A stretch of 17,639 nt of DNA, taken from assembly GCA_900542595.1 (NCBI GenBank), contig UQOB01000022.1:1-17639 (forward strand). Reading direction: 5' to 3'. Position numbers and translations under genes: made by a program. The notes below the pieces were generated by a model. It ran no database searches. It had not been told where the DNA came from and saw nothing but the letters and a program-made list of their open reading frames with translations. The stretch is from an uncultured Mollicutes bacterium (GTDB lineage: Bacteria > Bacillota_I > Bacilli_A > RFN20 > CAG-826). This document shows positions 1 to 7,481 of this stretch, one piece after another (position 1 is the stretch's first letter; the number at the start of each line of letters is the position of its first letter).

Positions 1-385
1 AGAAGAGGCCGATGAGGGAAAGAAATACGGCAAGTAATAACCCATAAAATATCCATGGAGCGTGCAACTTACTCCTAAACCGTTTCGTCAGCTGCATCAA
101 AAGCCAAGGCAAGATACCGAGCAACATATAAACGATGGTCACATAGAAGTTATAGGGCCCGGTCGGAAACACAAAAGCGGGTATCAAGTCACTGCACACC
201 CCGACCGCTAAACCATAGATGGGGCCGAGGAAGAGAGAAGAGAAAATAATGATACCCGGGGTTAAAGAGATTCTAAGGTAAGGTAAAGACCCAGTCGGGA
301 TTAACTTCGCGACTAAGGTAAAAACGACCGCGACCGCGATTAAAAGGGCCCCGTAGGTTATTTTCTGTGTCTCCGTCAGTTTCAT
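1..385 (-). CDS. folT: ECF transporter S component, folate type (FolT-like), partial
   Basis: The first 128 residues of a small, very hydrophobic membrane protein are present; the 3' end lies beyond the left edge. The start is ATG at 385-383, overlapping the folC stop by four bases (ATGA), with a good ribosome binding site (AGAGGTGAT) inside the end of folC. The protein shows the S-component pattern: a short Lys-containing N-terminus, a first helix, a 'PYLRISLTPGIIIF' segment, then 'LGPIYGLAVGVCSDLI' and 'FPTGPYNFYVTIVYMLLG', matching the folate-family ECF substrate-binding subunits. These capture vitamin at the membrane and share an EcfAA'T energising module, not present here. Coupling to folC supports folate as substrate: imported folate would be trapped as polyglutamate. 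Another vitamin (for example a thiamin or pantothenate precursor) cannot be excluded from half the protein. Confidence 0.8.
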   Translation of the reverse strand, partial: MKLTETQKITYGALLIAVAVVFTLVAKLIPTGSLPYLRISLTPGIIIFSSLFLGPIYGLAVGVCSDLIPAFVFPTGPYNFYVTIVYMLLGILPWLLMQLTKRFRSKLHAPWIFYGLLLAVFLSLIGLF

Positions 386-1623
386 AATTTCATCACCTCT
401 TCTAAATATTCTTTGACCAGGTAAGTAAAGTTTAAGCTCCCGGTTACTAAGATAATTTCTTTCTCTCTTTCACTTAATGCTTGGCTTAAAGCCGCTCCAT
501 AAGGTTCAATATAATGCTCATCGATATTCTGGGCTAAATAATCTTCCCGGGTCGCACTTCTACTACTCGGGAAAGTCGTAAGAAGAATATCCTTCGATAC
601 TTCTTTTAAGAGATTTAAATTTTCTTTAAAGCTCTTATCTTTAAAGGTCGCATAGACAACTTTTAGATTAGTGAGATTAATCTTTTTAAGGCTAAACACT
701 AACTCCTTCATCGCGTCCTTATTATGCGCCCCATCTAAAAGGAAAGGTCCAATCCGTTCAAAACGGCAGGGTAAATAAAAATTTTGAAGACCATTTCGTA
801 ACGCGAATTCATCGAAGGGGAATTTTAACCTAAGATAGAACGCCGCGGATAACGCTAAAGCGACGTTCTTCAGCTCATAATACGCAGAAGTGAGAATTCT
901 TAAATTTTGGTAACCGGTGATATCAAAAGAGAAACCGGGATCCAGGTATTTAATATCATGGAGTTCCATGACTTTAAGGACATCTGACGACTTTTTTCTC
1001 GCTTCCAGTTTGATGACTTTTTCGGCTTCAATATCCATTTTTCCAAGCAAAACGGGGATATTTTGTTTGATAATGCCGCTTTTATTGAGAGCGATCTCTC
1101 TGACATTACTCCCTAAGAAACTTTGGTGTTCTAAACTAGAACTCGTAATGATGCTTAAGAGAGGCTTACTATCTAAGAAGTTTGTCGCATCCTTCTCCCC
1201 GCCCATCCCGCATTCGATAATCGCAAGGTTAACATTCTTAAAAGCGAAATAGTCATACGCGATAATCACCTGCATTTCAAAAGAGGTTAAATCTCGATCT
1301 TTAAACGTGTCATAACGTTGATTGAAGAGTTCCGTATATTCTTCTTCCGTTATCTCTTGGTTATCAACCATCACCATCCCTAAGAAATTATGAAGGGTGG
1401 GTTTAATAAATAAACCAACGTGATACTTAGCAGCGACAAAAATATCATTGATCATCATCGCGGTCGACCCTTTACCGTTACTGCCCGCGATATGGACATA
1501 GGGAAAGGGAATAGTTAAATGGTAATCATGAATATATTTATCAATATTCTCCCGGGTATAACGTTTCATCGTTAAATCCCGTTCCTTATAAAACTGAACA
1601 ATCTCTTCAAAGGTCTTAGACAT
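382..1623 (-). CDS. folC: Folylpolyglutamate synthase (FolC, Mur-ligase family)
   Basis: ATP-dependent ligase adding glutamates to reduced folates (in some bacteria also dihydrofolate synthase), cytoplasmic. About 413 residues, normal for FolC. Visible motifs, numbered from the chosen start: ATP P-loop GSNGKGST at 47-54; ECGMGG at 137-142; the 'SSSLEHQSFLG' segment (162-171) corresponding to the FolC 'DH..LG' motif; KSGIIK around 181, where Mur/FolC ligases carry a modified Lys; DGAHN at 297-301 opening the C-terminal glutamate-ligase domain. I chose ATG at 1623 rather than a longer frame from 1650, because AAAGGAGAAAGCG directly precedes it and the conserved region begins soon after. It overlaps the smpB stop by eight bases and the downstream folT start by four. 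With folT next to it, folate salvage is the likely role; no de novo folate genes are seen. Confidence 0.93.
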   Translation of the reverse strand: MSKTFEEIVQFYKERDLTMKRYTRENIDKYIHDYHLTIPFPYVHIAGSNGKGSTAMMINDIFVAAKYHVGLFIKPTLHNFLGMVMVDNQEITEEEYTELFNQRYDTFKDRDLTSFEMQVIIAYDYFAFKNVNLAIIECGMGGEKDATNFLDSKPLLSIITSSSLEHQSFLGSNVREIALNKSGIIKQNIPVLLGKMDIEAEKVIKLEARKKSSDVLKVMELHDIKYLDPGFSFDITGYQNLRILTSAYYELKNVALALSAAFYLRLKFPFDEFALRNGLQNFYLPCRFERIGPFLLDGAHNKDAMKELVFSLKKINLTNLKVVYATFKDKSFKENLNLLKEVSKDILLTTFPSSRSATREDYLAQNIDEHYIEPYGAALSQALSEREKEIILVTGSLNFTYLVKEYLEEVMKL

Positions 1624-2086
1624 CGCTTTCTCCTTTGCTGATGCGGTCAATTTTTCGTTTCAGTTCTCGTTCCTTAATGCTCGCGCGTTTATCATAAAGC
1701 TTCTTACCTTTCGCTAAAGCAATTTCGACTTTCGCTTTCCCGCGTGACAAAAAGACTTTCACCGGGACACAGGTATAGCCATCTTCTTTCACCTTCGCTT
1801 CATATTTCTTGATTTCTCGTTTATGAAGCAAGAGCTTCCGGTCACGGAGATGGTCAACGTTAAAGATGTTCCCTTCTTTGTAACTCGCAATGTGGAAATT
1901 AGCGATATAAGCTTCATCATCTTTAAAGAAGATATAGCTATCGCTTAAAGAGGCATTTCTCTTTCTTAAGGACTTAATCTCAGTACCCGTCAATACAAGT
2001 CCAGCGGTGATAAAATCCGATAAGAAATATAAATACCGGGCTTTCCGGTTTTCTAAGAGGACGGAGGAATCTTGTTTCTTACTCAT
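1616..2086 (-). CDS. smpB: SsrA(tmRNA)-binding protein SmpB
   Basis: Partner of tmRNA in rescue of stalled ribosomes. 156 residues from the chosen start, normal length. Family landmarks: 'NRKARYLYFLSDFITAGLVL' at 13-32, the GTEIKSLR signature at 34-41, 'YIANFHIASY' near 60-69, 'HKREIKKYE' at 89-96, and the basic C-terminal tail (YDKRASIKERELKRKIDR) that enters the mRNA channel. ATG at 2086 overlaps the stop of the upstream metalloprotease gene by eight bases (ATGAGTAA). A TTG at 2101 would add five residues but has no better ribosome binding site and is less like family N-termini. No strong Shine-Dalgarno precedes 2086, so translation is probably coupled to the upstream gene. The ssrA RNA gene is not in this window. 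Confidence 0.96.
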   Translation of the reverse strand: MSKKQDSSVLLENRKARYLYFLSDFITAGLVLTGTEIKSLRKRNASLSDSYIFFKDDEAYIANFHIASYKEGNIFNVDHLRDRKLLLHKREIKKYEAKVKEDGYTCVPVKVFLSRGKAKVEIALAKGKKLYDKRASIKERELKRKIDRISKGESDV

Positions 2087-3701
2087 AACTAACTTGCTCA
2101 ATGGTCAAGGAACAGAAAGAGGCGTCCCCTTTCTTTTCCGTGCCGTTTATTTTAATGCGATATGGGAAAAAGTTACCATCATTAAAGATAAAACCATTCT
2201 CATCTTTCTCTTTAAAGAAGCCTTTAAACTTCGCCGCATCAAAATACCCATGCTTACTATCGGGATTAAATAAACTCCCGTTATTAGCGAAGAACTTTTC
2301 ATGGTACTTGTTGTAATCTTTATTTTGGAAAGTATTAACCCCGTTACTTTCTAATAAGTGAATTAAGAACTTCCCTTCTTCCTTACTTTCAGAAGGAGTA
2401 TTCGAAAACGCATACGTATAGAAGTTATCTGACGTACTATTCACGATATCTTCTTTCGTAATAGAAGGAACGATATCTCCATCCACATAACTCGCCCCAG
2501 AACGGTGACGATTCTTCAGCCTCGCATCGACGTGATAGATTTTTAAGCCGCTGGAAGAGTAGAGCAATGGGTAATTGCCACGATATCTATAACTACTATC
2601 GAGTTTATTAAGGCCTTCCGGCACATAGAATTCTAGTAAGAGATATTCGCTGAAGGGATTACCGTTAAAGTCATTGGAAGTGGGAATGATTAAGAACGAC
2701 CCATGATTAGAATCTTCCAGTTCAATGGTGATGGGAAAGTCTAAATCACTCGTTACCACGTAAGGGGAAGCCCAACCTAACATATACTTGGTGAACATAT
2801 TGTGATCGCCGAGATTTAAATCCATCATATCGAGCCCCCCGACTGGGGAATAGTATTTGTAATCAAGATTTTTATAGTTCGGATTATTTTCATCGGTATT
2901 GTAATAATCCTTGATTCCCATCAGGTGGCTGGTTTCATGGATAAGGGTCCGACTATCGATGACCTTATCCCCGCTTAAAGAGAAGAAATCAACGCTGAGC
3001 CAAGTGTAACTAGAAGGATATGGATTCTCTTTATTTGGGGTTCTCATGTAATCCCAATAGGTATAGGCCCAAAACTCGGTTAATCTATCTTCCCTTAAGC
3101 CATTGTTTAAATAATAATCCCGACCATTTAAATAATTGGGGGAACTATAGATGAGGTATACCGCGTCAATATAGCCATCCCCATTTAAATTATAATCTTG
3201 GGGATCAAATAAAGTCTGTTCTAAGTAATAGTTATATGCTTCACGCATGAAATCAGTTGACCGGTGTTGATAGGTCGCGACTTTATTCATCGCCTCATAT
3301 GAATTTTCCGAAATTCGGTAAATTGGAAGCACTTCTGCCGTGATATTGAGCTTTCCAAAGCTCGATTTCTGGTAATAAGTCTTTAACGATTCAAAGTAAG
3401 AAGGGGCCTCGCTATTAAAGACTTCATCCAAATAATCAGTGATGTTATCGTTAAAAGGAAAGTCTGGAAATTCAATCGGCATCACTAAAGCTTTTTGTTC
3501 CCCTATTGCCGGCATAAAAGGTGTTCTTCTACCTTCTGATGAATAAGGTAAATCATAAGAAAAGACGGAAGGATCCATTTTCTTTAACGTTGTATCCGCT
3601 TCAATATACTTAAAATCCTTAGTGTCATCCCAGATGCTACAAGACAATAAACTAAGGCTAAAGAGGAGTAAAAAGAATAATAACTTTCGCTGACTTTTCA
3701 C
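2079..3701 (-). CDS. M6-type (immune inhibitor A-like) metalloprotease lipoprotein
   Basis: 540 residues. The N-terminus is a lipoprotein signal: basic start, hydrophobic stretch, lipobox LLSC with Cys21 as predicted acylated residue, so the protein should be anchored outside the membrane. Zinc-protease signature HETSHLMGIKD at 255-265 fits HExxHxxGxxD, followed by 'VGGLDMMD' at 287-294 and LGW at 308-310, the pattern of peptidase family M6. An Asp/Asn-rich loop (NLNGDGYIDA, 171-180) resembles the calcium loops of this family. A long C-terminal region without recognised motif follows. The start codon is GTG at 3701; no Shine-Dalgarno is present, but an extended -10 box ends six bases upstream (see promoter entry). 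First gene of the smpB-folC-folT operon. Substrate unknown; the family includes secreted proteases of host-associated Gram-positives. Confidence 0.85.
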   Translation of the reverse strand: MKSQRKLLFFLLLFSLSLLSCSIWDDTKDFKYIEADTTLKKMDPSVFSYDLPYSSEGRRTPFMPAIGEQKALVMPIEFPDFPFNDNITDYLDEVFNSEAPSYFESLKTYYQKSSFGKLNITAEVLPIYRISENSYEAMNKVATYQHRSTDFMREAYNYYLEQTLFDPQDYNLNGDGYIDAVYLIYSSPNYLNGRDYYLNNGLREDRLTEFWAYTYWDYMRTPNKENPYPSSYTWLSVDFFSLSGDKVIDSRTLIHETSHLMGIKDYYNTDENNPNYKNLDYKYYSPVGGLDMMDLNLGDHNMFTKYMLGWASPYVVTSDLDFPITIELEDSNHGSFLIIPTSNDFNGNPFSEYLLLEFYVPEGLNKLDSSYRYRGNYPLLYSSSGLKIYHVDARLKNRHRSGASYVDGDIVPSITKEDIVNSTSDNFYTYAFSNTPSESKEEGKFLIHLLESNGVNTFQNKDYNKYHEKFFANNGSLFNPDSKHGYFDAAKFKGFFKEKDENGFIFNDGNFFPYRIKINGTEKKGDASFCSLTIEQVSYE

Positions 3702-3715
3702 GTTTAAATTATAGC
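3699..3715 (-). promoter_or_regulatory. Extended -10 promoter giving a probably leaderless mRNA for the M6 lipoprotein operon
   Basis: On the minus strand the sequence reads TTTGCTATAATTTAAACGTG. TGC followed by consensus TATAAT (3708-3713) is an extended -10; six bases (TTAAAC) then separate it from the GTG start at 3701. The usual -10 to +1 spacing puts transcription start at the G of GTG. No convincing -35 hexamer is seen, as is common with extended -10 promoters. Confidence 0.65.
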
Positions 3716-3732
3716 AAAAAGCTTAGGCTTTT
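3716..3732 (-). terminator. Small A/T-flanked hairpin, possible weak terminator of the hemolysin III gene
   Basis: Minus strand AAAAGC-CTAA-GCTTTT followed by one more T (T5 in total, partly within the stem), lying between the hemolysin III stop (3735) and the next promoter's -10 box. The stem is only six pairs and mostly A-T, so termination would be inefficient. Its T-run directly precedes the extended -10, so the two signals are nearly superimposed. Confidence 0.3.
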
Positions 3733-3734
3733 AT

Positions 3735-4403
3735 TTAGACGACGTAGAAATAGATGCTAAAGAACATCAAGATGGTTCCGAGAAGCACAAAGAAATGGAA
3801 GACCGTGTGGAACCAAGGGCTCTTTTTCTTACCTACCGCATAGAGGACCGCTCCAACCGTATAGCTAACTCCACCCATTAAGAGTAAGAACGTTCCCATC
3901 CACCAACCTAAGGACATCAGGAGAGGGTACATCGAAATGATGACGCACCAACCCATCAGGAGGTAGTCGACCATGCTGAAGATAAAGAATTTCTTAATGT
4001 TACAAGAATTTAAAACAATCCCGACGATACCGAGAACCATGACAATACCCCAGATGCTATATCCCCAACCCGGACTATATTCTCTTAAGGTCACTAAGCA
4101 ATATGGGGTGTAGGTCCCCATGATTAAAAAGAAGACCATATCGTGGTCTAAGACCCTTAACACTCTTTTTCCGTTATTCCGGTATAAACCGTGATAGACG
4201 GAAGAGATGGTATAGAGCACTAAAAGAGAAAACATGAAGACAGCCGAAGTTACAATTCTCCAGGCATCACCGGTATAAGAAGCTTTAATTAAAAGGAAGA
4301 TACCCCCGACCAAAGAAAAGATTACCCCGAAAGCGTGGCTTAGCATGTTCCACCATTCTTGCCGTCTGGTGTATGGAGGTAAATCAATCTCTTTAACTGT
4401 CAT
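3735..4403 (-). CDS. Hemolysin III / TrhA family (PAQR) membrane protein
   Basis: 222 residues, typical length, about seven predicted membrane helices. Conserved PAQR features: the N-terminal 'EWWNMLSHAFG' segment with His23, 'SSVYHGLY' (Ser67/68 with His71), 'LDHDM' at 85-89, and the C-terminal HxxxH (His199, His203) in 'WFHTVFHFFVLLGT'. These Ser/His/Asp residues are the candidate metal-binding set of the superfamily. Bacterial members have been linked to membrane homeostasis; the name hemolysin is historical and lysis should not be assumed. ATG at 4403 has no Shine-Dalgarno but lies six bases after a -10 box. Divergent from the CDF exporter with about 100 bases between them. Confidence 0.9.
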   Translation of the reverse strand: MTVKEIDLPPYTRRQEWWNMLSHAFGVIFSLVGGIFLLIKASYTGDAWRIVTSAVFMFSLLVLYTISSVYHGLYRNNGKRVLRVLDHDMVFFLIMGTYTPYCLVTLREYSPGWGYSIWGIVMVLGIVGIVLNSCNIKKFFIFSMVDYLLMGWCVIISMYPLLMSLGWWMGTFLLLMGGVSYTVGAVLYAVGKKKSPWFHTVFHFFVLLGTILMFFSIYFYVV

Positions 4404-4437
4404 GAGGTCATTTTATGGGGTTTGGTATTAATGTCAA
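4401..4437 (-). promoter_or_regulatory. Sigma-A-type promoter of the hemolysin III gene, leaderless geometry
   Basis: On the minus strand: TTGACA (4432-4437), 16-base spacer, TAAAAT (4410-4415), six bases GACCTC, then ATG (4403-4401). The -35 is perfect and the -10 is near consensus. The start codon coincides with the expected transcription start, so the mRNA should have no 5' leader. Confidence 0.72.
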
Positions 4438-4469
4438 GTTAATTTAGTATCGCATACTAGATTAAAAAC

Positions 4470-4507
4470 TTACCACCTTAAAAATAAATGAATACAATAT
4501 AAGCATG
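4470..4507 (+). promoter_or_regulatory. Promoter of the CDF exporter, leaderless geometry
   Basis: TTACCA (4470-4475), 17-base spacer, TACAAT (4493-4498), six bases ATAAGC, then ATG at 4505. No Shine-Dalgarno precedes the ATG. It mirrors the divergent promoter of the hemolysin III gene, also with exactly six bases between -10 and start. Confidence 0.6.
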
Positions 4508-5689
4508 GTCACCCTCTTAAGACGTCTATTTATCAAAGATTACCAAGATATAAAAAATCCAATTATCCGAAAAAAGCACATTGAATTAGCAAGTTTTTTC
4601 GGTTTATTTATCAATATTGTTTTGATTGTTCTTAAATTTACCGCGGCGATATTGATGTGGCAGATTACCAAAATCTTTTCGGGAGCTCTCCTCGCGGATG
4701 CTTTAAACAATACGACTGATGTAGTAACAAGTCTTATTAACATTATCTCCAATAAACTCAGCGAAAAACCGGCTGATAAAGAACATCCTTTCGGCCATAA
4801 ACGAATTGAATATATCGCCAGCCTCATAATCAGCGTCATCGTCCTCGTTTTAGGGGCCCAGTTACTTCAAAAATCGATTACGAACGCTGTATCGTTAGTC
4901 ACTAACCACTACACGCTTTTAACAATCATTATCTTAGCGGTCTCAATTTTCCTTAAACTCGTTCAAGGGTATATGTATAGAAGTATCTCTAAGTTAACTT
5001 CCAGCAGTCCCTTAAAAGCATCTTCTATCGATAGCATAAGCGATTCCTTCTCCACTACTCTCATTCTTATTGGGGCCATTATTTCGTACACTATTAACTT
5101 CGACTACTTAGATCCTTATATGGGTTTAGTTGGATCCTTATTCTTAATCTTTAATGGCTTAAAGTTAACCAAAGAATCCGCTACCCCGTTAATCGGAGAA
5201 AGAATCGATACGGAAGTCGTGAAACAAATCTTAAAAGAAGCGAAAGAATATCCCGGTATCTTAGGGATCCATGATATTCTCGCTCATAACTATGGACCGA
5301 ATAAGTTTTTTATCTCTTTCCACGCGGAAATCGATGCGAAGTTACCATTGTTGGAAGCCCATGATATCGTCGATAGCTTAGAAAAAGAATTAAAAGAAAA
5401 ATATCACTATGACGTGACGATTCACCTTGACCCCATCACCACCGGGGACGAAGAAACGGAACACTGCAAGGCTTTAATCAGTAAGACACTGCACGCTTTT
5501 GATCCATCTTTATCTTTCCATGATTTCCGCTTAGTTAAAGGGGTTAGCCACACTAATGTCATTTTTGATGTCTTGATTCCCTATGAATCGAAGAGCAAGG
5601 AAGATGAGATTAAACAGGTGGTCTTAGCTTGTTTAAAGGGACACACACCCCCATATGACGTCGTCATTAACTTTGACCGACCTTATTGA
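4505..5689 (+). CDS. Cation diffusion facilitator (CDF) family metal exporter, possibly Mn-type
   Basis: 394 residues. Membrane part with about six helices followed by a cytoplasmic domain from about residue 215. Family motifs: 'GALLADALNNTTD' in helix 2 and 'KPADKEHPFGHKRIEYIA' just after it; helix 5 carries 'SSIDSISD'. The predicted transport-site residues are Asn68 and Asp72 (N-x3-D) in helix 2 and Asp176 and Asp180 (D-x3-D) in helix 5. Zinc CDFs normally have His-Asp pairs; Asn/Asp sets are associated with manganese export (MntE-like), so Mn2+ is my inferred substrate, with Fe2+ possible. The C-terminal domain contains several His ('GIHDILAHNYG', 'HAEID', 'AHDIVD', 'HLDP') as in CDF regulatory domains. 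A further C-terminal extension (about 300-394) is longer than in minimal members. Desulfoferrodoxin follows 67 bases downstream on the same strand. Confidence 0.9.
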   Translation: MVTLLRRLFIKDYQDIKNPIIRKKHIELASFFGLFINIVLIVLKFTAAILMWQITKIFSGALLADALNNTTDVVTSLINIISNKLSEKPADKEHPFGHKRIEYIASLIISVIVLVLGAQLLQKSITNAVSLVTNHYTLLTIIILAVSIFLKLVQGYMYRSISKLTSSSPLKASSIDSISDSFSTTLILIGAIISYTINFDYLDPYMGLVGSLFLIFNGLKLTKESATPLIGERIDTEVVKQILKEAKEYPGILGIHDILAHNYGPNKFFISFHAEIDAKLPLLEAHDIVDSLEKELKEKYHYDVTIHLDPITTGDEETEHCKALISKTLHAFDPSLSFHDFRLVKGVSHTNVIFDVLIPYESKSKEDEIKQVVLACLKGHTPPYDVVINFDRPY

Positions 5690-5718
5690 GCACTTCTATA
5701 TCTCACGCTTAAAGAATG

Positions 5719-5727
5719 TGGTATTGT
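5719..5727 (+). promoter_or_regulatory. Possible extended -10 box upstream of desulfoferrodoxin
   Basis: TGG-TATTGT resembles TGnTATAAT and lies about 30 bases before the desulfoferrodoxin start, with no recognisable -35 at the expected position. It would place transcription start near 5734 and give a leader with the Shine-Dalgarno AAGGAG (5742-5747). I see no terminator after the CDF gene, so read-through is an alternative. No clear PerR-like inverted repeat was seen. Confidence 0.35.
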
Positions 5728-5756
5728 TGAAATAGAAATTGAAGGAGATAAACCAA

Positions 5757-6122
5757 ATGGAAATCTATCGTTGCAATCACTGCGGCAATATTGCCGTTAA
5801 ACTGGAAGACCACAAAGTCCCCCTCGTCTGCTGCGGGGAAAAGATGGCCCTCTTAGAAGCGAAAAGCCAAGATGCTGGTGTTGAAAAGCATCTTCCCGTT
5901 GTCACGCGTGAAAACGGAAAACTCGTCGTCACCTGTGGAAGCGTCCTTCACCCGATGACCGAAGAACATCATATCGGGTGGCTTTTAGTCACGGATGGAA
6001 AGAACTTCCAAATTAAATACTTAAAGCCGGGAGAGACACCGTCTACGACTTTTGAAGACATCCCCCACGGGGAAGCTTATAGCTACTGTAACCTCCACGG
6101 GTTATGGAAAGTGGCGTTCTAA
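5757..6122 (+). CDS. dfx: Desulfoferrodoxin (two-iron superoxide reductase)
   Basis: Reduces superoxide to hydrogen peroxide without making oxygen; a cytoplasmic defence enzyme of anaerobes. 121 residues from ATG 5757, chosen for AAGGAG nine bases upstream; a longer frame from 5739 has no support. The N-terminal desulforedoxin domain has Cys6, Cys9, Cys25 and Cys26 for the FeCys4 centre I. The catalytic centre II ligands are all present: His45 (within the EKH motif, Glu43-Lys44-His45), His65, His71, Cys111 and His114. Their spacing matches the classic Desulfovibrio enzyme, and the catalytic Lys44 and Glu43 are retained. The enzyme therefore looks complete and active. Electrons would come from rubredoxin or a similar donor, not seen here. 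A strong terminator follows. Confidence 0.96.
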   Translation: MEIYRCNHCGNIAVKLEDHKVPLVCCGEKMALLEAKSQDAGVEKHLPVVTRENGKLVVTCGSVLHPMTEEHHIGWLLVTDGKNFQIKYLKPGETPSTTFEDIPHGEAYSYCNLHGLWKVAF

Positions 6123-6142
6123 ACCAATAACCAGACAACAAG

Positions 6143-6174
6143 AAAATGGTTCCGCGTGGAACCCTTTTTGTTTG
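6143..6174 (+). terminator. Intrinsic terminator after desulfoferrodoxin, probably bidirectional
   Basis: Stem GGTTCC (6148-6153) / GGAACC (6158-6163) with loop GCGT, followed by CTTTTTGTTTGTG on the plus strand. On the minus strand the same stem is followed by ATTTTCT, so it may also stop convergent gpmA transcripts ending at 6184. Confidence 0.88.
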
Positions 6175-6183
6175 TGTTATTGA

Positions 6184-6891
6184 TTAAAGGTAGTACTTGT
6201 TAAGGACCGCTAAAGTCTTGTCATCAAGTTCATAGACGAGCGGTTTCCCAGTCGGGATTTCGACGCTGATGATTTGGTCAGCGGTTAAGTGTTCGAGTTC
6301 CATGACGAGGGCTCTTAAGCTATTCCCGTGAGCGGCGATCAAGACCTTTCTCCCCTTCTTTAAGGCCGGCGCGATTTCCTCATCGAAATAAGGTTTAACC
6401 CGTTTGGCCGTATCGACTAAGCATTCGGTTAAGGGGCAATCTTCGATGGTAATTTCACCCTTCTTAATGAGTTCTTGGTATAAGGGTTGGTTACCTGGCC
6501 ATCTGGGATCGTCTTTGGTTAAGGCCGGGGGTTGAACGTCCGCACTTCTTCTCCAAATATGGACTTGTTCATCGCCCCACTTTTTAGCACTTTCAGCTTT
6601 GTTTAATCCTTGTAAAGCCCCGTAATGCCGTTCATTGAGCCGCCAAGTGTAATGTTTTTCGATGTTATCTTCTCCTAATTCATGGAGAGCTAAATCCATC
6701 GTTTTGTTCGCCCGCATAAGGACGGAAGTATAAGCGACATCGAAGGTGTAGCCTTTTTCTTTTAAGAGCTTCCCAGCTTCTTTGGCTTCTTCAACGCCTT
6801 TGGGTGAAAGATCGACATCCGTCCAACCGGTGAATTTGTTTTCTAAATTCCACATCGATTGACCGTGCCGAATGAGAACTAATTTAATCAT
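6184..6891 (-). CDS. gpmA: 2,3-bisphosphoglycerate-dependent phosphoglycerate mutase
   Basis: Interconverts 3- and 2-phosphoglycerate in glycolysis, cytoplasmic. 235 residues, normal for the dPGM class. Catalytic features: RHG at 8-10 with phospho-accepting His9, Arg60, '[16 protein letters not shown]' (85-100) with Glu87, and [10 protein letters not shown] with His188. The '[12 protein letters not shown]' segment (21-32) and '[13 protein letters not shown]' region are also typical. The start is supported by AAAGGAGTTAAGA before ATG 6891. Monocistronic, convergent with desulfoferrodoxin, with its own TATAAT box upstream. G+C is clearly higher than in the polysaccharide genes (lines I counted reach about 43-52%), as expected for a well-expressed core gene. 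Confidence 0.98.
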   Translation of the reverse strand: MIKLVLIRHGQSMWNLENKFTGWTDVDLSPKGVEEAKEAGKLLKEKGYTFDVAYTSVLMRANKTMDLALHELGEDNIEKHYTWRLNERHYGALQGLNKAESAKKWGDEQVHIWRRSADVQPPALTKDDPRWPGNQPLYQELIKKGEITIEDCPLTECLVDTAKRVKPYFDEEIAPALKKGRKVLIAAHGNSLRALVMELEHLTADQIISVEIPTGKPLVYELDDKTLAVLNKYYL

Positions 6892-6917
6892 TCTTAACTC
6901 CTTTGTTTCCGTTAATG

Positions 6918-6923
6918 ATTATA
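6918..6923 (-). promoter_or_regulatory. -10 box of gpmA
   Basis: Consensus TATAAT on the minus strand (GTATAATC), 26 bases upstream of the ATG. The -35 region has no good match. Unlike several neighbours this promoter gives a leader, carrying the Shine-Dalgarno AAAGGAG. Confidence 0.6.
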
Positions 6924-6987
6924 CAAAAATTAAGGGTAAATAGCAGGATAAAGAAGTCGATATTGTTGTAAACATGCCGGTAAACAG

Positions 6988-7012
6988 AAAAAGGCGAGCT
7001 TTCTTCTCGCCT
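6988..7012 (-). terminator. Intrinsic terminator downstream of the 129-aa membrane protein gene
   Basis: Stem AGGCGAG / CTCGCCT (plus coordinates 6992-6998 and 7006-7012), seven-base loop, followed on the minus strand by TTTTT (6992-6988). It lies 18 bases past the stop codon at 7030 and isolates this transcript from gpmA. Confidence 0.88.
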
Positions 7013-7029
7013 CTTTAATGGTTTTGTTC

Positions 7030-7419
7030 TTAGTTATTGAAGGGATCTTCTGGACTAACTAACGGTTTATTGTTGTTATTATCTTGCCAGTCCTCTTGAT
7101 CGCAGAGAAGTAAGATACCGCTGATGATGTTGACGAAGATTAAGGTGCAAACCTTAAAAGCGATACTTAACTTCGTTTTCTTTTGAAAACCACGATAGGT
7201 GATAACCGTCATCGGAATGGACCAACAAAGAGGAACTAAGTTAAACAACGCAGACACGATACATATAATGTTATAAACCGTGATGAAAGTAGCAGGGTCA
7301 ATTTCTGGTACAAGCCCCGCGTAGACTGGTCCTAAGGGCAGTATCGCTAAAAACGCAATAGCGGACATAGCGCAGCTGACGCAACTGAGAATATCAAGGA
7401 TAAAAGCGGCTAATTTCAT
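7030..7419 (-). CDS. Small multi-pass membrane protein, function unknown
   Basis: 129 residues. Three to four hydrophobic helices (about 4-30, 44-75 possibly as two, and 85-105) and a polar, Asn/Asp-rich cytoplasmic or external tail (residues 106-129, with 'DNNNNKP'). The first helix contains two Cys ('SCVSCAMS'). I recognise no family with certainty. The start ATG 7419 is preceded by AAGGAGATAAAACT, a good ribosome binding site. The upstream VanZ-type gene ends 62 bases away with no visible terminator, so the two may be co-transcribed. A strong terminator follows it. Confidence 0.72.
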   Translation of the reverse strand: MKLAAFILDILSCVSCAMSAIAFLAILPLGPVYAGLVPEIDPATFITVYNIICIVSALFNLVPLCWSIPMTVITYRGFQKKTKLSIAFKVCTLIFVNIISGILLLCDQEDWQDNNNNKPLVSPEDPFNN

Positions 7420-7481
7420 AGTTTTATCTCCTTACTTAATTAGTTTAGAACTTGAACGATTGTTTGTTAAATTCTTCCTCT

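Noticed and set aside
917..1252. 111-residue open frame on the plus strand
   Set aside because: Antisense shadow of folC, which has clear motifs across the same bases; the frame has no ribosome binding site or family features.
2079..3760. Tetrahydrofolate riboswitch controlling the folT/folC operon
   Set aside because: folT and folC have no upstream leader; they overlap upstream genes, and the operon start has no room for a leader RNA.
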